Shown here: piece after piece, positions 18,222-25,936 of the stretch
Layout: the number at the start of each line of letters is the position of its first letter
Position numbering within the stretch: position 1 is the stretch's first letter
Assembly (NCBI GenBank): GCA_963800415.1
Contig: CAWDBS010000063.1
Span: 4,539-68,538, forward strand
From: Palsa-504 sp963800415
GTDB taxonomy: Bacteria > Actinomycetota > Actinomycetes > Streptosporangiales > Streptosporangiaceae
Length of the DNA stretch: 64,000 nucleotides
Direction of reading: 5' to 3'
The notes under the pieces: generated by a model
Told to the model about the DNA's origin: nothing
Seen by the model: the letters and a program-made list of their open reading frames with translations, nothing else
Database searches by the model: none
Made by a program: the position numbers and the translations under genes

Positions 18222-18648
18222 ATGACCAGCGCCACCACCCGGTTTCCACCCAGCGCGAACCGGAACTGGCCGGGCAGACCGTCGTCGTGATCGGCGGCAG
18301 CGCGGGCATCGGGCTCGGGACAGCCCGGCGCGCCCGGGCTGAGGGCGCCGACGTCATCCTCACCGGACGCAATCCCGACCGGCTCAAGCAAGCGGCACTC
18401 GAACTCGGCGCGGAGCGCACCGCGGCCTTCGACGCCACCGACCCGGCCGCCCTCGACCGGTTCTTCGCCGACCTGCCCGAGGCGATCGACCACGTGATGG
18501 TCACGGGCCCGGGTCCGTACTACGCGCCCCCGGCCGACCTCGGCCGGCCGACGTCGCCGCCCTCGCCGTGCACATCATGACCAATACGGCGCTGACCGGC
18601 GCGACCTATGACATCGACGGCGGCCAGCAACTGATCTCCGGAGGGTGA
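18222..18648 (+). pseudogene. Short-chain dehydrogenase with early frameshift and internal deletion
   Basis: ATG 18222 has GGAGG six bases upstream, but its frame stops after 22 codons. The adjacent frame carries ELAGQTVVVIGGSAGIGL, a Rossmann TGxxxGxG-type motif, and FADLPEAIDHVMVTGPGPYY. After YYAPPADL the middle of an SDR (Ser-Tyr-Lys active site) is gone. A further frame change gives GPADVAALAVHIMTNTALTG and the typical SDR ending DIDGGQQLISGG. The junction lies in GGCCGACCTCGGCC/GGCCGACGTCGCC, which suggests deletion between short direct repeats. Its stop overlaps the next gene's start (GTGA). Confidence 0.82.
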
Positions 18649-19373
18649 TCGCCATCAACGACCTACTGAAACTGGCCACCGAGGGACACGGCGGCGAGCA
18701 GCGCTGGGAGCAGATCACCCGGTTCCGCGCCGCGGCCTCGATCACCGGCGCCATCTGGACCCTGAAGGGCCAGCCGGGCCTGCTCGACGGCGTCGTGCTC
18801 GAGGGCGAGACCCGCGACCAGCGGCTGACGATAACCCCGTTCCCGCGGCCGGGCCGGTACGCTACCTGGGAGCCGTACCGGCAGACGATCGAGACCGCCG
18901 ACGGCGTGCCGGTCGAGGAGCGCCGAGACCCGGCGGCCGCGTTCGGCGGAACGACCCGTCAGGCGCCCTGGGACGAGCTCCAGACGGCCTACTTCGCCAG
19001 CGAGGCCAACTGGAACTACTTCGTCGCGCCGTTCCTCCTCGCCCGTTCGGACTTCGTCACTGAGGCGAACGGCCCGTGGCACGAGGACGGGCAGACCTGG
19101 CACCGCCTGCTGGTCACCTACCCGGACACCATCGTGGCGCACACCCGCCAGCAGACCTACTACTTCGACGACGCCGGACTGCTGCGCCGCCTGGACTACT
19201 CCGCGGACATCCTGGGCGGCGGCCCCGCGGTGCACTACCCGTCGCAGTACCGCGAGTTCGACGGGATCATGGTCCCGACCCGCCGCCGGGTCTACGTCCG
19301 CAACCCCGACGGATCCCCGGTTCTGGACTCGGTCTCGATCGCCATCGACGTCACCGACGTCACCTTCAGCTAG
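18645..19373 (+). CDS. Conserved hypothetical protein
   Basis: A 242-residue soluble protein starting at GTG 18645, overlapping the stop of the SDR remnant. I do not recognise a named domain. It has alternating strands and many aromatics (TWEPYRQTIETADGVPVEER, QTYYFDDAGLLRRLDYSADI, VHYPSQYREFDGIMVPTRRR). The pattern suggests a beta-rich, lipoprotein-localisation-like or DUF fold. No signal peptide. The frame is intact although both neighbours are broken, so it may still be expressed from the shared operon. Confidence 0.75.
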   Translation: MIAINDLLKLATEGHGGEQRWEQITRFRAAASITGAIWTLKGQPGLLDGVVLEGETRDQRLTITPFPRPGRYATWEPYRQTIETADGVPVEERRDPAAAFGGTTRQAPWDELQTAYFASEANWNYFVAPFLLARSDFVTEANGPWHEDGQTWHRLLVTYPDTIVAHTRQQTYYFDDAGLLRRLDYSADILGGGPAVHYPSQYREFDGIMVPTRRRVYVRNPDGSPVLDSVSIAIDVTDVTFS

Positions 19374-19383
19374 GAGAAAACCC

Positions 19384-19674
19384 ATGCGCCCTGACATCGT
19401 CCCCGGCGGGATATTCCCGGACTACGAGCTGACCGATCACACCAAGACCAGGCGGCGGCTGAGCGAGCTGCAGGGGATCGACCCGATGATCCCGTACACG
19501 CTCGTGCTCAAGCCAGGGCTGGTCATCTACAGCATCTACAACGGCTACTGGTTCTGGGGCAGGGAGGCCGGCGACCACTCGATGCACCACCCGTACCACC
19601 AGGCCGACCGCGGACGGAGCTCATCCGCCGCGGACATGCCGAGCACCGCGGCCGTCCCAGGAGGAGCAGCCTGA
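19384..19674 (+). pseudogene. Redoxin-like protein with deleted active site
   Basis: ATG 19384 follows AGGAGAAAA. The start MRPDIVPGGIFPDYELTDHT, then RRRLSELQG, resembles the N-terminus of alkyl-hydroperoxide-reductase/redoxin proteins. The sequence then passes directly to DPMIPYTLVLKPGLVIYSIY, NGYWFWGR, which is the C-terminal half. There is no Cys anywhere in the 96 residues, so the peroxidatic site is absent. The repeated DPMI-type segment in relatives could have mediated the deletion. The tail after WGRE is Ser/Ala/His-rich and non-native, so the C-terminus is probably also replaced. Confidence 0.65.
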
Positions 19675-19676
19675 CC

Positions 19677-20306
19677 ATGGAATACCTCGTCACCATGACC
19701 ACCCACGTCCCAGCCGGAACGCCGGAACAAACCGTCCAGGACATCCGCACCCGGGAGGCCGCGCACTCGCGTGAGCTCGCGGCCCAGGGACACCTGCTGC
19801 GCCTGTGGCGCCCCCCGCTGCAACCAGGCGAATGGCGCACGCTCGGGCTGTTCGCCGCCGCCGACGGCGGCCGGCTCGAGGAAGTCCTGGCCTCGATGCC
19901 GCTGCGGGTATGGCGCACCGATGAGGTCACCCCGCTCTCGCCGCACCAGAACGACCCGGCCCCGGCGCCCGGAGCAAGACAGAAGGCCGCGGAGTTCCTG
20001 GTGACCTTCTCACTAGCCGTCCCGTCAGGCACCGCCGCTCAGACGGTGGCGGACACCAAGGCCCGCGAGGCGCAGGCCGCGGATGACCTGGCCGGCCAGG
20101 GACACCTGCTCCGGCTGTGGGCCCTGCCCGGCATCGGGCGCACGCTAGGCCTGTACCAAGCCGACGACCCGGCCCAGATGCAGGGGATCCTGCAGACGCT
20201 GCCGCTGGCCCCCTGGATGACCGTGGACACCACGCCGCTTTCGCCGCACCCCAGCGACCCGGGGATCAGCCGGCCGCAGGCCACGGCACCGACCGGAACG
20301 CCATGA
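19677..20306 (+). CDS. Tandem muconolactone delta-isomerase-domain protein
   Basis: A 209-residue protein made of two copies of the ~95-residue muconolactone isomerase (MIase) fold. Copy 1 starts EYLVTMTTHVPAGTPEQTVQ, with REAAHSRELAAQGHLLRLWR, and ends EVTPLSPHQNDP. Copy 2 starts EFLVTFSLAVPSGTAAQTVA and ends DTTPLSPHPSDPG. Each contains the Glu/Arg-rich helix and the HLLRLW strand of the family. Single-domain MIases form decamers and isomerise muconolactone in the beta-ketoadipate pathway. Fused tandem versions are often annotated only as MIase-like. No other catechol-pathway gene is present, so the substrate is open. Its stop overlaps the next start by four bases. Confidence 0.85.
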   Translation: MEYLVTMTTHVPAGTPEQTVQDIRTREAAHSRELAAQGHLLRLWRPPLQPGEWRTLGLFAAADGGRLEEVLASMPLRVWRTDEVTPLSPHQNDPAPAPGARQKAAEFLVTFSLAVPSGTAAQTVADTKAREAQAADDLAGQGHLLRLWALPGIGRTLGLYQADDPAQMQGILQTLPLAPWMTVDTTPLSPHPSDPGISRPQATAPTGTP

Positions 20307-21019
20307 ACCGAACGGGCCGGAAGGTCGCCATCATCACCGGCGGCTCCCAGGGCATTGGCGCGAGCCTGGTCGCGGCCTACCGCCGGCAAGGCTGGAGCGT
20401 GGTCGCTACCGCCCGCGCGATGAAGCCGACCCAGGACCCCGACGTGCTCATTGTCGAGGGCGACATCGCCGAGCCCGCCACCGCCGAACGGATCGCCGGC
20501 GGAGCGCTAGAACGGTTCGGCCGCATCGACACCCTGGTCAACAACGCCGGCGTCTATATCTCCAAGCCGTTCACCGACTACACCGCCGAGGACTACGCCT
20601 TGGTGGTCGGCGTCAACCTCAGCGGATTCTTCTGGCTGACCCAGCGGGTCATCACCGAGATGCTGAAGCGGCACGGCGGCCACGTGGTCAACATCTCGGC
20701 CACCCTCGCCGAGGTCGCGAACTCCAGCGTGCCCTCGGTGCTGGCCGCGCTGACCAAGGGCGGCCTGGCCGCTGCCACCCGGTCGCTGGCCGTCGAGTAC
20801 GCATCCCGCGGCATCCGGGTCAACGCCGTCTCGCCGGGCATCATCCAGACGCCGGTGCACCCGGCGGACAGCTACGACGAACTCGGCGACCGGCTTCCCC
20901 CGCTCGGGCGCGCCTGCCAGGTCAGCGACGTCGTCGACGGCATCTTGTTCCTGGAGGCATCGCCCTACATCACCGGCGAGACCCTGCACATCGACGGCGG
21001 CCAGATCGCCGGTCACTGA
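20303..21019 (+). CDS. SDR-family oxidoreductase lacking the catalytic Tyr
   Basis: A 238-residue classical short-chain dehydrogenase. It has the cofactor motif VAIITGGSQGIGASL, DTLVNNAGVY, VGVNLSGFFW, and the C-terminal YITGETLHIDGGQIAGH. The active-site region is SVLAALTKGGLAAATRSLAV: the Lys is present, but the residue four before it is Ala instead of Tyr. Ser of VVNISATLA is present. Loss of Tyr usually abolishes standard SDR proton transfer, so the protein may bind ligand without reducing it or use another residue. ATG 20303 overlaps the upstream stop, so it is co-translated with the tandem isomerase. Confidence 0.9.
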   Translation: MNRTGRKVAIITGGSQGIGASLVAAYRRQGWSVVATARAMKPTQDPDVLIVEGDIAEPATAERIAGGALERFGRIDTLVNNAGVYISKPFTDYTAEDYALVVGVNLSGFFWLTQRVITEMLKRHGGHVVNISATLAEVANSSVPSVLAALTKGGLAAATRSLAVEYASRGIRVNAVSPGIIQTPVHPADSYDELGDRLPPLGRACQVSDVVDGILFLEASPYITGETLHIDGGQIAGH

Positions 21020-21144
21020 GCGCGCCCCCGGCCGCCGCGTCCAGAGCACGTGGAAAGGTACGCGGCGGCCTCCCTCAGGTCCGGCTCACTAGCCAGGGCT
21101 CGGACGCTCGCGGGGTCCGCGTGGTGTCTCCGCATGCATCGATT

Positions 21145-21687
21145 TCAGGTGGCTGAGCCGCAGCTGGCGCTGCCGATGGCGAAGCTGAGGGTCGCGGTCT
21201 GGCGTCCGATCTCAACTACCAGCGGGACGCAGCCAGAGGCCGACGGCAGGAAGAAGCCCCCCGCGTACACATTCCATGCGCCCATCTGCCGCGGGCAGCT
21301 CAGAAGGCGTAGCGAGTTCACGCCGCGGGCATTGTTTCCCCAGCCGATGGCGGCGCGGTGCCGCCACGCCTCCGGAACGGTGATCAGCACGGCCGGGCTG
21401 CCGGCCCGGATGGCGATCCCCCACTTCGAGAAGTAGGCCCATGGAAGGGTCCCGGTCGGGGCGCCAGCCTCCACGTGGGCCGGTGGCACCGCGAGCACGC
21501 CGAGCACGACCTTGCCGCCCGGTGCGCTTACCTGCGCAATGATCTGGTCACAGCCCACCGCGTGGGGCGAGGCGACGGGCGCGGGCCGCGGCTTCCCGTG
21601 GACGGCCGGACCCGGCCCGCTGCAGGCCGAGACAGCCACGGTGGCGGCAAGCACCGAGAGCAGCGCCGACAGCGCCCTCATGGTCAT
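21145..21687 (-). CDS. Secreted lipoprotein, unknown function
   Basis: A 180-residue protein with a lipoprotein signal: basic start (MTMRAL), hydrophobic LSALLSVLAATVAV and lipobox SACS with the lipidated Cys near residue 22. A Pro/Ala linker follows, then a compact domain with four Cys in the mature part (GCDQII, LLSCPR, SGCVPL, ASCGS), probably two disulfides. No recognised domain. It converges with the SDR operon. The start could also be the Met two codons later. Confidence 0.8.
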   Translation of the reverse strand: MTMRALSALLSVLAATVAVSACSGPGPAVHGKPRPAPVASPHAVGCDQIIAQVSAPGGKVVLGVLAVPPAHVEAGAPTGTLPWAYFSKWGIAIRAGSPAVLITVPEAWRHRAAIGWGNNARGVNSLRLLSCPRQMGAWNVYAGGFFLPSASGCVPLVVEIGRQTATLSFAIGSASCGSAT

Positions 21688-21800
21688 AGTCCACCATCTC
21701 GGGCCCGAGAATGAAAGCAGGTGACCGTGCCCTACCTGCGGATCTGTGGCGGCGCCCGTCGGCGCTCACGCCTTGGTGGGCAGGTTGGATATAGCACTGA

Positions 21801-21817
21801 GTAGCAACTGGTGCTAC
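21801..21817. promoter_or_regulatory. Probable autoregulatory operator of the toxin-antitoxin pair
   Basis: GTAGCA-ACTGG-TGCTAC, a perfect 6-bp inverted repeat ten bases before the antitoxin GTG. An overlapping TAGCAC...GTGCTA pair (21792-21816) extends it. GTAGCA/TGCTAC palindromes at this position are typical operators for Phd/VapB-type antitoxins. Confidence 0.65.
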
Positions 21818-21826
21818 AGTGTTCCG

Positions 21827-22093
21827 GTGAGTGGTCAGCCCGAGATCACACAGCGGGACCTGAGGATGAGGTCCAAGGAGATCATGGATGCCGTCGAGCG
21901 CGGGCAGGCCTTCACGGTGACCCGTGACGGTCACCGCATCGGTGAGCTGGTGCCGCTGCGTCAGCGCCGCCGTTTCGTGTCCCGGACCGAATTCGCAGCG
22001 ATGTCGCGCAGTGCTCCTGTGATCGATGCGAGCGCGTTCCGGGCAGATCAGGATGCGGCTGCTGATCAGACCGGAAGTGCTTATGACCGCTGA
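21827..22093 (+). CDS. Phd/VapB-type antitoxin (prevent-host-death family)
   Basis: An 88-residue antitoxin. GTG 21827 is chosen because it begins the conserved part SGQPEITQRDLRMRSKEIM and follows the operator; the longer frame upstream would run through the operator. The segment RDLRMRSKEIMDAVERGQAF, then TVTRDGHRIGELVPL, is the Phd/YefM DNA-binding fold. The C-terminal acidic tail (FRADQDAAADQTGSAYDR) binds the toxin. It overlaps the toxin gene by 11 bases. Confidence 0.88.
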   Translation: MSGQPEITQRDLRMRSKEIMDAVERGQAFTVTRDGHRIGELVPLRQRRRFVSRTEFAAMSRSAPVIDASAFRADQDAAADQTGSAYDR

Positions 22094-22556
22094 GCCAGTG
22101 CGGCGTGGCCTGCTGGACACCAATATCATGATCCTCCGGAGCCGGATCGCTCCCGAGGAGCTTCCCGATGAGATGGCGATCAGCGCCGTCACGCTGGCCG
22201 AGCTTTCCGCCGGGCCGCATGAGGTGCGCCCCGACACCGAACAGGACGTCTACTTCGAGGCTGCTGAGCGGGCTCGCCGGCTTGACGTGCTGCAGCGGGC
22301 TGAGCACGAGTTCGACCCGATTCCCTTCGACGCGGACGCCGCTCGTGTCTACGGACGGGTGACCGCGGCTGTCGTCGCGGCAGGCAGGAAACCACGCAGC
22401 AGGGCAGTCGATCTGATGATCGCCGCGACGGCGATCGCGGCCGAACTGCCCCTGTATACGACAAATCCCGATGACTTCGCAGGCCTGGGCCAGCTTCTGA
22501 CGCTGGTCCCGGTAACCAGGCCCGAAATGCCGAACGAGCGCCAAGCTACCCGATAA
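22083..22556 (+). CDS. VapC-type PIN-domain toxin
   Basis: A 157-residue ribonuclease with the four PIN acidic residues in order: RGLLDTNIMIL (Asp ~12), VTLAELSAG (Glu), VDLMIAATAIA (Asp ~113) and YTTNPDDFAGL (Asp ~132). It is intact, unlike the VapC at 4848. It starts at ATG 22083 inside the antitoxin gene, a standard toxin-antitoxin arrangement, and should be repressed by the toxin-antitoxin complex at 21801-21817. Target RNA unknown. Confidence 0.9.
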   Translation: MTAEPVRRGLLDTNIMILRSRIAPEELPDEMAISAVTLAELSAGPHEVRPDTEQDVYFEAAERARRLDVLQRAEHEFDPIPFDADAARVYGRVTAAVVAAGRKPRSRAVDLMIAATAIAAELPLYTTNPDDFAGLGQLLTLVPVTRPEMPNERQATR

Positions 22557-22660
22557 GGGAGCGGCGAGCATCCGATCGATGACTCGGCACAAGTGATCAC
22601 CACGAACGCTGAACGCGGCCATCCAGCCTTCACTCGTCACGCTGGCCGCCAGCCACGCGG

Positions 22661-22963
22661 TTATGGGGCAGCGGGACCCACTTCCGCCACGAACACGCGG
22701 TGGACCTCAAGCATCCGCGGCGCGTCGATCGGTGGCATACCGGCTGCGGCGAATATGGGACCAAGGCGCTCCTGGATAAAGCGCTCATATGCTTCGGCGG
22801 ACTCCCAGACGTCGATTATCCGTGCACCATCGTCCGTGATCGCTTCGATGTGGGCGATCTGACCATCGGGAACTTTGCCTGGTCCCGCGCCGAGCTGCTG
22901 CACCAGGCCATCAAGCTGCTCTCGCGTCATACCCGGCATGTCGAGTGTGAACGTGACGGCCAT
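22661..22963 (-). CDS. Small dimeric alpha/beta-barrel-like protein
   Basis: A 100-residue protein with GGAGGGGGAG before ATG 22963. The layout fits the ABM/dimeric ferredoxin-like fold: a strand (AVTFTLDMPGM), a helix (TREQLDGLVQQLG), a strand with IAHIEAITDDGARIIDVWES, a helix (AEAYERFIQERLGPIFAAAG) and the last strand MLEVHRVFVAE. Such proteins are monooxygenase-like or of unknown function. The call is by fold pattern only. It stands alone, convergent with vapC. Confidence 0.72.
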   Translation of the reverse strand: MAVTFTLDMPGMTREQLDGLVQQLGAGPGKVPDGQIAHIEAITDDGARIIDVWESAEAYERFIQERLGPIFAAAGMPPIDAPRMLEVHRVFVAEVGPAAP

Positions 22964-23153
22964 CCCGTCTCCCCCTCCCTGTCAGGCTCCGGAGTGTTTC
23001 CAACATGGATTCGTCGCCGTCCGCTCGGCTGGATCACCCCGATCAAGCTGCAAACGCGCAACAGTTCCTGCTCTGCCTCGTCTTCCTAGCCAGCGCTAAT
23101 CCCGCATGGTCATTGGCCACGGGCCTGACAAGTGATACCGCGCAGCCAGTTCC

Positions 23154-24488
23154 TCAGTACTTGTTCGCGACGAACAGCTTCTGGGCCGGGAACTTCGTGA
23201 GGATCTCGGTGCCGTAGTCGGTGACGACGACCTCCTCCTCGATGCGCGCCGCGGAGATACCGTCGGAGGCGGGGCAGTAGGTCTCCATCGCGAAGACCAT
23301 GCCCGCTTGGAGCTCGATCGGGTTCTCGAGCGAGTTGAGCCGCGAGATGATCGGCCGCTCGTGGAGGCCGAGGCCGAGCCCGTGCGCGAACTGCAAACCG
23401 AAGGCGGCGAGTTCGTTCTCGAAGCCGAAGTCCTCCGCCCTCGGCAGGACGCGCGCGACGACGTCGGTGGACACGCCGGGCTTGATGGCGGCGATCGCCG
23501 TGTCCATCCACTCCCGCGCGCGGGAGTAGGCGTCGTGCTGGCTCTGGGTCGCGCTGCCCACTCCGAAGGTGCGGTAGTAGCAGGTCCGGTAGCCGTTGAA
23601 GGAGTGGATGATGTCGAAGAAGGCCTGGTCGCCGGGCCGGATGATGCGGTCGGTGAAGTTGTGCGGATGCGGGTTGCACCGCTCGCCCGAGATCGAGTTG
23701 ACCGCCTCCACCTGGTCGCTGCCAAGCTCGTACAGTCGCTTGTTCGCGAGCGCGACGATCTCGTTCTCGCGCACGCCCGGCTTGAGCACGTCGACGATGT
23801 CGGTGTAGACGCCGTCGACCATCGCCGCCGCCTGGTTGAGCAGCATGGTCTCGTCCGGCGACTTGATGACGCGGGCGTCGAGCATGGCCTGCTGGGCGTC
23901 GCGCACCGCGATGCCCTGCCGCTCCAACTCGAACAGGAACGGTGGCTCGACGATGTCGATGCCGAGTGGAGCGTCAGCGACCCCGGCCTGGTTGAGCAGC
24001 GACTTGATCTCGGTCACCGCATCGCGCATGAGGCCCGCCTCGGGGGCGACCGCGCCCCGGAAGCCCAGGAACCCGGGCCTGTAGTTCTCGTCCGGCAGCC
24101 ATGTCGAGTAGAGCTTGTGATGCCGCACCGCCGAGCCGAAATCCCACAGGATCGGGTCCCGGTCCCGGAACAGCAGCGCGTAGCGGATCATCTTGTCGCC
24201 AAGCGCACCGCCGATCCAGGTCTGGGTCGTGTAGCGGATGTTGTAGAAGTCGAAGAGCAGGAAGGCGCCGCACTCGCTCGCCTCAAGCGCCGCCCTGGCC
24301 CGCGCCACGCGGTATCCGCGCAGTCGGCCGAAGTCGACGCGCTCCTCGTAGTCGACACCCATGTGGCCGGGGGCACCGAGGGGCCGCACGCCCGCTGGAC
24401 GCTCCGCTGGGGTCGTGATGCCCCCTGCGTCAGTAGCCAATCGTTCCTCCTCAGAGATGGAGTGCAATCGATTGCGATTCGTGGCCAC
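23154..24488 (-). CDS. M24-family metalloenzyme, DddP (DMSP lyase)-like
   Basis: A 444-residue protein of the creatinase/prolidase (M24) fold. GTG 24488 follows GGAAGG. The N-terminal domain has HMGVDYEERVDFGRLRGYRV and RYTTQTWIGG. The catalytic domain has GDQAFFDIIHSFNGYRTCYY, FAHGLGLGLHERPIISRL, FAMETYCPASDG and ARIEEEVVVTDYG, which supply the usual Asp, His and two Glu metal ligands. Length, the HMGxDYExRVDF start and the GERCNPHPHNFTDRIIRPGD segment recall DddP, an M24 member that cleaves dimethylsulfoniopropionate, but these could also mark unstudied relatives. It shares a strand with the GntR and VOC genes. Confidence 0.8.
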   Translation of the reverse strand: MATNRNRLHSISEEERLATDAGGITTPAERPAGVRPLGAPGHMGVDYEERVDFGRLRGYRVARARAALEASECGAFLLFDFYNIRYTTQTWIGGALGDKMIRYALLFRDRDPILWDFGSAVRHHKLYSTWLPDENYRPGFLGFRGAVAPEAGLMRDAVTEIKSLLNQAGVADAPLGIDIVEPPFLFELERQGIAVRDAQQAMLDARVIKSPDETMLLNQAAAMVDGVYTDIVDVLKPGVRENEIVALANKRLYELGSDQVEAVNSISGERCNPHPHNFTDRIIRPGDQAFFDIIHSFNGYRTCYYRTFGVGSATQSQHDAYSRAREWMDTAIAAIKPGVSTDVVARVLPRAEDFGFENELAAFGLQFAHGLGLGLHERPIISRLNSLENPIELQAGMVFAMETYCPASDGISAARIEEEVVVTDYGTEILTKFPAQKLFVANKY

Positions 24489-24582
24489 GAGCCGCCTTCC
24501 CGCAAGTCTGCCACGCGCGCCAAGCAGACGACGGCAGTGGACTCGGTCGGGTCAGGCCGCCGCCACCAGCACAGGAGACGGG

Positions 24583-25245
24583 TCAGGCGAAGAGCTCCGG
24601 ATGTTTTTCCAGCTCCAGCCGCGTGCGGCGGATGTGCGTCACCAGCACCCGTTCGGCGTCGTCCGGGTCCTGCCTGCGGATGCAGTCGAGCAGCAGGCGG
24701 TGCTCCATGTGCGTGACGCTCAGGCCGGCCTGCGCCGCGAGCCTGGTGAACTCGCGCCGGTAGTGCTGGGTGGTGTTCCACATGCGGTGGATGATCTGCC
24801 ACATCTCGCTCGATTCCGCGCCCGCGTAGCTGGACAGGTGGAACTCCCGGTCGATGCGCATGAAGGCGTCGAGCCCGGCCCCCGCCTCCATCTCCTCGGC
24901 GAGCCCGCCGAGACGGTCGACCGCGGCGACGTCAAGGCGCGGCATGCTGGTGCGGAGCAGCAGTGGCTCCAGTCGTTCGCGGATGAGGTAGGTCTCGACG
25001 CACTCGCCGAGGGTCAGCTTGGTGACCCAGGCGCCCGAGTTGGCGACGAGGGTGACAAGCCCCTCGGAGTCGAGCATTCGCAGCGCCTCGCGCACCGGGA
25101 TGCGGCTCGCGCCGGAGCGAGCCGCGACGTCTTCCTGCCTGATGCGCGCGCCCGGCAGGTAGCTCCCGTCCAGGATCGCGGTGCGAAGGCTGTCTGCGAT
25201 CCGGTGGCTCGCGACGGTCTCGCGGTGGCTCGCCTGGTAACTCAT
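24583..25245 (-). CDS. GntR-family (FCD subfamily) transcriptional regulator
   Basis: A 220-residue repressor. ATG 25245 (MSYQASHRET) is chosen; longer frames overlap the VOC gene. The winged helix spans about residues 10-75 (IADSLRTAILDGSYLPGARI, then SRIPVREALRMLDSEGLV). The C-terminal FCD effector domain has metal-binding candidates Asp/His in MRIDREFHLSSYAG and VTHMEHRLLLDCIR. FCD regulators bind organic acids. Its position between the M24 and VOC genes, and next to the divergent dehydrogenase operon, suggests it controls both through the palindromic site at 25817-25887. Confidence 0.9.
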   Translation of the reverse strand: MSYQASHRETVASHRIADSLRTAILDGSYLPGARIRQEDVAARSGASRIPVREALRMLDSEGLVTLVANSGAWVTKLTLGECVETYLIRERLEPLLLRTSMPRLDVAAVDRLGGLAEEMEAGAGLDAFMRIDREFHLSSYAGAESSEMWQIIHRMWNTTQHYRREFTRLAAQAGLSVTHMEHRLLLDCIRRQDPDDAERVLVTHIRRTRLELEKHPELFA

Positions 25246-25265
25246 CGTGGTCCCCGTGCTTGGTG

Positions 25266-25796
25266 TCACTGCGCCGGATGCCCAGGATGCCAGAGCCTGA
25301 CGGCGGCATCCTTCTCGTAAGCCTTCCCCTGCGGGAAACTCACCAGCTCGAACTGCATGCCCCACGGGCTGAGGAAGTACTGCCAGCGCTGCCCGGCCGA
25401 GGCGTTACGGCTCGCGACCGGGCCGGCGAGCAGTCGCACCCCCCTGGCGCGCAGGTAGTCGACGGCCGCATCCATGTCGTCGACGTAGAAGGCGACGTGG
25501 TGGCCGCCCAGGTCGCTGTTGCGCGGTGGCCGGCGCTGGTCCGGCAGCGGCTCGTACTCGAAGACCTCGAAGTTGAGGCCGAAGCGGCAGCGGTAGAACC
25601 GGATCTCCCTCACGACCGCGCGCGGCTCGACATTGAGGTGATCGAGCATCCAGTCGTCGTCGTGCCGCATCTCGGGCAGCGAGTAGACGTGGTCGAAGCC
25701 CAGCACGTCCACGAAGAAGGCGTGCGCCTGCTCCATATCGGGGACGGTAATGCCGACGTGGTCGCCGCCGCGCAATCCGGGAATGCCTGTGCCCAT
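25266..25796 (-). CDS. VOC-family (extradiol dioxygenase-like) protein
   Basis: A 176-residue protein, ATG 25796 behind GAGGAGG. The first module is DHVGITVPDMEQAHAFFVDV with LGFDHVYSLP. The second is LGGHHVAFYVDDMDAAVDYL, followed by PVASRNASAGQRWQYFLSPW and GMQFELVSFPQGKAYE. Candidate metal ligands are His in GDHVGI, His in GGHHVAF and Glu in QFELVSF, the usual His-His-Glu set. It is the first gene of the leftward operon and probably acts on the cluster's substrate as a dioxygenase, lyase or isomerase. Confidence 0.87.
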   Translation of the reverse strand: MGTGIPGLRGGDHVGITVPDMEQAHAFFVDVLGFDHVYSLPEMRHDDDWMLDHLNVEPRAVVREIRFYRCRFGLNFEVFEYEPLPDQRRPPRNSDLGGHHVAFYVDDMDAAVDYLRARGVRLLAGPVASRNASAGQRWQYFLSPWGMQFELVSFPQGKAYEKDAAVRLWHPGHPAQ

Positions 25797-25816
25797 GGGT
25801 CCTCCTCGACCGAGTA

Positions 25817-25887
25817 TGTATCCAATATCTCTGAATCTAAGGCTTATATCCACAATTTTGCGAGATTATCTATTGATATGGATACAT
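25817..25887. promoter_or_regulatory. Bidirectional promoter region with GntR-type operator
   Basis: The only AT-rich stretch in the divergent gap. It holds the perfect inverted repeat ATGTATCCA (25817-25825) and TGGATACAT (25879-25887), each with an ATATC/GATAT extension on the inner side. A third half-like word, TATATCCA, is near 25846. FCD-type GntR proteins commonly bind words of the TNGTATnCnA kind. Arms 62 bases apart flank the presumed -35/-10 region of both operons, so looping or two separate half-occupied sites is possible. Confidence 0.65.
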
Positions 25888-25936
25888 TAGCGCGATAGCC
25901 TCCTGTCAGGCGGTCAGCACATCGAGGGAGATGCGG

